From CALOFP01 sp942492635 (GTDB lineage Bacteria; UBP6; UBA1177; CALOFP01), in NCBI GenBank assembly GCA_942492635.1, contig CALOFP010000002.1, positions 806,001-870,000 on the forward strand: DNA of 64,000 nucleotides, read 5' to 3'. Shown in pieces: positions 60,065 through 64,000 of this stretch (position 1 is its first letter; every line of letters begins with the position of its first letter). The notes beneath the pieces were generated by a model, which was given only the letters and a program-made list of their open reading frames with translations, searched no databases and was not told where the DNA came from. The translations under genes and the position numbers were made by a program.

Positions 60065-62080
60065 TCAAAATTCCTCAAAATCGCCCATATCGGGTTCTTC
60101 TTCCTCTGCTGTGGATTTCGGTGCCGGTTCCTTTTTGACGGGAGCTTTGGGAGCAGGAGGAGTTCTGCGCTCGGGTTTTCTCATCGATCCGTATGAGGAT
60201 TCCCTGACCCTGAACTGTCCCACTTCTCCCATCAGTGCTTCGGCAACGCTTTTAAGTTCCTCTGCGGACGATGCAAGCTCCTCTACAAGTGCCGCGTTTC
60301 GCTGAGTAACCTCGTCCATCTGTGTTACTGCCATGTTTATCTGCTGAATTCCGCTTGCCTGTTCTCTGCTCTTCTGTTCAATTTCGGAAACTGATCCGCT
60401 GGCGTTTCTGATACTGTCAACAACCTTCATGAGAACATCGATTGTTCTGTGGGAAAGGTTGTTCGCTTCCCGGATATTTGTTTCGTTCTGTTCGACAAGT
60501 TCCCTTATCTCTGATGACGCATCTGCGCTTCTTGCCGCGAGACTTCTCACTTCTCCGGCCACAACGGCAAATCCTTTTCCCTCCTCTCCGGCTCTTGCAG
60601 CCTCTACGGCGGCGTTGAGGGCGAGAAGGTTTGTCTGGAACGCTATGTCGTTGACGACGGTTACGATTTCCTGGATTCTCTCTCCCGAAGTTTTTACAGT
60701 TTCCATAGCCTTGGACATTTCGCCCAACATTCCCGATCCGTTTTCCGCATTCTTTGCTGTATTTGCTACAGATTTGGCGGTTGATGCGGAAGTTTCCGAG
60801 GAGTCGGTAATGGAGCTTGTAATCTCCTCAACGCTGGCCGCGGTCTCTTCAAGAGAAGATGCCATCTGTTGAGTGGAGCTGGAAAGATCGTTGTTGCCGC
60901 TGGAAACCTCTCCCGATGAATTGAGCACTTTTTCAGCTGAATTTCTGATCGAAATGATGAGATTCTCTATCTTTTCAATGAATATGTTGAAATACTCCGC
61001 AAGATCCATCAGTTCGTCCGAACCCTGGAAGTTCACCCGGACCGTAAGATCACCTTCCCCTTCCGCAATGTCTTGAAATATGTCTTTGATTTTATTGATT
61101 CTACCGGCAATTGTGTTTGCAAGGAAGATGCCGAGGAGAATGAATACAATTGAAAGAACGATGGCGACGGTCGTAACGATTCCGATGAGCTTGTTAACTC
61201 CGGCGAGAACTTCGGCCTCTTCAATGAATCCTGCATATTTTGTACCGTCATCTGCAGTGTATAGGTAACCGTCGTACTTTTTTCCGTCCATCGTCAAATC
61301 GAAACTGCCGTCCTTTCTGCCCGCAAGGCTTTTCAACCCTTTGTCGCTCACCTCGCTCAGCTTTTTAAAAATAAAATCGCGATGTTTGGGGTCGGCGACG
61401 ATAACACCGTTCTTGGAAATAAGCATAGTGTGACCGGTTTTTCCCAGCTTTATGTTGTTGATCATGTCGGTTATGGCCGCAAGGTTGACCGCCACCGCAA
61501 TAGCGCCGATGAATTGACCTTCGAGACTTTTTATACCCCTGGTGATTGTGATGACGGCATCTCCTGTTGTCGACATGTAAGGCGCTGTCATCAGTACATT
61601 TTCCTGATCGGCAACGGCGAGCTTGTACCATGGACGAACACGGGGATCGAAACCGGCGGGAAGCGTATCTTCGATGGAACTGACGAAGCCGCCGATAGTG
61701 GTGCCCATGAAGACCTCTCCGATGTTGGGGTTGTTGAAGTGGTATAGCCTGAAAAGTTTCGCCATTTCTGCTTCTTTTCCGCCTCTGGCGATGTGATCGA
61801 TATAGGAGGACTCGGTTGTCCCCGTGTAGTCCGCCAGAGTGTTGTCAAGCTGCTTCAGCAACGGGTGTTCGCTTATTGTCTTTGTAAGATTTCCCACTTC
61901 GGTTAGAAATGAGGAAACATTACGGCCGATATGTACCAGCTGTTCCCTTGTCGATTCCTCGAACGCATCATGGGAGTAGTCGGTAACAACCGACCTGAGG
62001 ATAAGCGAGATAACGGTAATGGGAACAAGAACCGTAAAAAGGAATGCAATCCCCAGCTTCTTTTTAATCGTCCACTTCAT
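60065..62080 (-). CDS. Methyl-accepting chemotaxis protein
   Basis: 671 residues, the same length and layout as its downstream neighbour: TM1 at ~9-29, double-Cache sensor with FDPRVRPWYKLAVADQ and KLGKTGHTMLISKNGVIVADP, TM2 at ~285-310, HAMP, signalling hairpin and the tail EPDMGDFEEF. Differences concentrate in the sensor region, so the ligand probably differs. Parts of the signalling half are identical at DNA level to the neighbour. Start ATG 62080; the upstream sequence has AGAGGGGG. Confidence 0.95.
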   Translation of the reverse strand: MKWTIKKKLGIAFLFTVLVPITVISLILRSVVTDYSHDAFEESTREQLVHIGRNVSSFLTEVGNLTKTISEHPLLKQLDNTLADYTGTTESSYIDHIARGGKEAEMAKLFRLYHFNNPNIGEVFMGTTIGGFVSSIEDTLPAGFDPRVRPWYKLAVADQENVLMTAPYMSTTGDAVITITRGIKSLEGQFIGAIAVAVNLAAITDMINNIKLGKTGHTMLISKNGVIVADPKHRDFIFKKLSEVSDKGLKSLAGRKDGSFDLTMDGKKYDGYLYTADDGTKYAGFIEEAEVLAGVNKLIGIVTTVAIVLSIVFILLGIFLANTIAGRINKIKDIFQDIAEGEGDLTVRVNFQGSDELMDLAEYFNIFIEKIENLIISIRNSAEKVLNSSGEVSSGNNDLSSSTQQMASSLEETAASVEEITSSITDSSETSASTAKSVANTAKNAENGSGMLGEMSKAMETVKTSGERIQEIVTVVNDIAFQTNLLALNAAVEAARAGEEGKGFAVVAGEVRSLAARSADASSEIRELVEQNETNIREANNLSHRTIDVLMKVVDSIRNASGSVSEIEQKSREQASGIQQINMAVTQMDEVTQRNAALVEELASSAEELKSVAEALMGEVGQFRVRESSYGSMRKPERRTPPAPKAPVKKEPAPKSTAEEEEPDMGDFEEF

Positions 62081-62247
62081 GGTTTTCCCCCTCTAAATTG
62101 TAGAAAATGATACCGGATCAATTCTACGCTATTTCTTGGCGAAGTACCAACTGTTGCCGATCAGGCGATTAAATAAAAACAGGCTGAAATATGAATTTGC
62201 TTTTAGAAATTTTGCGATAAGAGGGAGAAAATTTTGTGATAGTGTCT

Positions 62248-64000
62248 TTAAAACTCTTCGAAATCACCCATGTCCGGTTCCGGTTCTCCGGGAGAAAAAG
62301 TAGGGACCTGTTCGTTAACATATGTTGATTTTGATATCGGTACAGCAAAGGTTTGAGCAACCTTTTTTGTTGCAGGCATAAATGATTTTTCGCTGACCCT
62401 GAACTGGTCGACCTCTCCCATAAGTCCCTGGGCCACGGTTTTAAGCTCCTCGGCTGCTGAGGCCAGCTCCTCAACAAGTGCTGCATTTCGCTGAGTTACC
62501 TCGTCCATCTGAAGAACCGCACTGTTTATCTGCTTGATTCCGCTTGCCTGCTCACGGCTTTTTTGCTCGATTTCACCCACTGAACCGCTTGCGCTGCTTA
62601 TGCTCTGAACAACCTTCATCAGCACTTCGACAGTTCTATGCGAGAGGTTGTTTGCACTTGAAATGTTGGATTCGTTCTGTTCGACAAGATCTCTTATCTC
62701 CGATGCGGCCTCGGCGCTTCTTGCAGCTAGACTCCTCACTTCACCCGCCACAACGGCGAATCCCTTTCCCTCCTCTCCGGCCCTTGCAGCCTCGACGGCA
62801 GCGTTGAGAGCAAGAAGGTTTGTCTGGAAAGCGATGTCGTTGACGACAGTAACGATCTCCTGGATTCTTTCACCTGATGTTTTCAGCTCGTCCATAGCTT
62901 CGGACATCTCCCTTAGCATTCTCGAACCGTTTTCTGCGCTTTTCGCGGTGAGGGAAACGGAAGCTGCAGTTTCTGCAGATGTTTCAGCTGAATCCGTTAT
63001 AGAACTTGTTATCTCCTCAACACTTGCGGCGGTCTCCTCCAGGGACGATGCCATCTCCTGAGTAGAGCCGGAAAGCTGGGCGTTGCCGCCAGCAACCTCT
63101 GATGATGATGAGAGAACCATTTCGGCTGAATTGCGGATCGAAACAATCAGGTTTTCTATCTTTTCAATAAATTCGTTGAAATAGGTGGCGAGATCCATAA
63201 GTTCGTCCGAACCCTGAAAATCCACCCTTACTGTGAGATCCCCCTCTCCCTGTGCGATGTCCTTGAAAATATCTGAGATTTTTCCGATGCGGCCCGAGAT
63301 GGAATTTGCCAGAAAAATTCCAATGACAACAAAAAGCAATCCGAGAACGACGGCAACAATCGAAATCAGCCAAAGAACGTGGTTGACTCCTGCCATGACC
63401 TCGCTTTTTTCCATGAATCCCACATATTTCGTACCGTGAGTTGTGGTGTGGTGTGTGGCAAGGTAATTTTTCCCATCGATTCTAAGATCGAAGGTACCAT
63501 CCTTCAATGAAGCGATTTTTCGAATGGTTTTATCCTCCACCTCTCCAATATTCTTGAATACGAACTCCTTGTGTTTGGGATCTGCGATGATTGTTCCGTC
63601 CCGGTCGATGAGCATTGCATGGCCGGTTTCTCCGAGCTTAATGTTGTTGATCATTTCGGTCATGGAAGTGAGATTGACCGCGATGGCGACAGCCCCAATC
63701 ATTTTTTCGTCCTTTCCCTTGATGGCACGGGTCACTGTGATGACCGCTTCTCCCGTTGTGGACCTGAAAGGTGCCGTCATGTGCGTTCTGTCCGGATCCG
63801 CCTTGCAGAGTTTGTACCACGGTCTGACTCGGGGATCAAACCCGGCCGGAAGTTCCGCTTCGATAGAACTTATGTATCCGCCGTTTTCCATCCCGAGGAA
63901 CGCCTCGGAAAGATTGGGGTTGTTATGATGAAAGAGTCTGAGAAGTTTGGTTGTGTCTGCCTCGATTCCTCCTTTTGCCATGTGATCTATGTACATACTT
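62248..64000 (-). CDS. Methyl-accepting chemotaxis protein (N-terminus beyond window)
   Basis: The C-terminal ~583 residues of a third paralogue. The visible part starts within the sensor (YIDHMAKGG), continues with FDPRVRPWYKLCKADPDRTHMTAP and KLGETGHAMLIDRDGTIIADP, TM2, HAMP (GRIGKISDIFKDIAQGEGDLTV) and the signalling hairpin, and ends EPDMGDFEEF. The frame is open through the window edge; the ATG at 63996 is internal by comparison with the two neighbours. It is more divergent from them than they are from each other. Confidence 0.93.
   Translation of the reverse strand, partial: SMYIDHMAKGGIEADTTKLLRLFHHNNPNLSEAFLGMENGGYISSIEAELPAGFDPRVRPWYKLCKADPDRTHMTAPFRSTTGEAVITVTRAIKGKDEKMIGAVAIAVNLTSMTEMINNIKLGETGHAMLIDRDGTIIADPKHKEFVFKNIGEVEDKTIRKIASLKDGTFDLRIDGKNYLATHHTTTHGTKYVGFMEKSEVMAGVNHVLWLISIVAVVLGLLFVVIGIFLANSISGRIGKISDIFKDIAQGEGDLTVRVDFQGSDELMDLATYFNEFIEKIENLIVSIRNSAEMVLSSSSEVAGGNAQLSGSTQEMASSLEETAASVEEITSSITDSAETSAETAASVSLTAKSAENGSRMLREMSEAMDELKTSGERIQEIVTVVNDIAFQTNLLALNAAVEAARAGEEGKGFAVVAGEVRSLAARSAEAASEIRDLVEQNESNISSANNLSHRTVEVLMKVVQSISSASGSVGEIEQKSREQASGIKQINSAVLQMDEVTQRNAALVEELASAAEELKTVAQGLMGEVDQFRVSEKSFMPATKKVAQTFAVPISKSTYVNEQVPTFSPGEPEPDMGDFEEF

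Noticed and set aside
62248..63996. Treating the ATG at 63996 as the start of the third chemoreceptor
   Set aside because: The frame stays open to the window edge and alignment with the two neighbouring receptors shows that the sensor N-terminus and TM1 are still missing.

Overview
The window is a chromosomal segment of a Gram-negative, flagellated, chemotactic bacterium of moderate GC, with AT-rich intergenic regions. RND efflux with an outer-membrane TolC-type lipoprotein, RecBCD, flagellar export genes, several methyl-accepting chemotaxis proteins and lipoproteins with long Asp/Glu-rich stalks argue for a diderm. Flavodoxin/ferredoxin, B12-radical SAM and tungstate-type transport genes fit an anaerobic or microaerobic lifestyle. 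The Cys-rich lipoprotein repeats recall deltaproteobacterial/myxobacterial-like and candidate-phylum genomes, but I cannot assign a taxon. I see no rRNA, tRNA, CRISPR array, transposase or phage genes.

Layout. 1-8956: a truncated chemoreceptor, an acyl-CoA ligase, a wtpCBA tungstate/molybdate transporter, a DUF2023 protein, a B12-dependent radical SAM enzyme and a SAM-hydroxide adenosyltransferase. 9100-13648: a three-domain protein (fatty acyl-AMP ligase, acyl carrier, thioester reductase) overlapping a class III aminotransferase, together a plausible acid to aldehyde to amine route. The aminotransferase is split by a frameshift exactly at an A AAA AAG heptamer. 13714-15328: DUF99 and YeiH-type genes. 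15499-20422: flagellar operon fliLMNOPQR.

20512-22170: a self-contained unit with a strong promoter, a CarD-like regulator, a tandem-domain microcompartment shell protein, a PduA-like hexameric shell protein and a strong terminator, but no enzyme or vertex protein. 22365-24219: a WYL regulator and a hypothetical gene. 24717-33689: recC, recB, recD and a small ribbon-helix-helix/SHOCT-like protein. 33917-39976: surface lipoproteins (LamG-like, endonuclease/phosphatase-like, ankyrin), a CBM9-like protein and an SDR.

40054-45190: an EFR1-type flavo-ferredoxin protein, a fluoride riboswitch controlling a cation:proton antiporter, a PAS protein, and a nitronate monooxygenase-like enzyme with a helical-repeat tail. 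45509-51630: an RND efflux operon behind a MarR regulator, with two matched palindromes over the marR promoter. 51998-53784: cysE-cysK. 54676-57732: a large Cys-rich lipoprotein with a recent internal duplication. 57859-64000: three tandem paralogous chemoreceptors that all end in the same DMGDFEEF tail; the last runs off the window.

Start sites were chosen mainly from Shine-Dalgarno placement, so several differ from the longest open frame.
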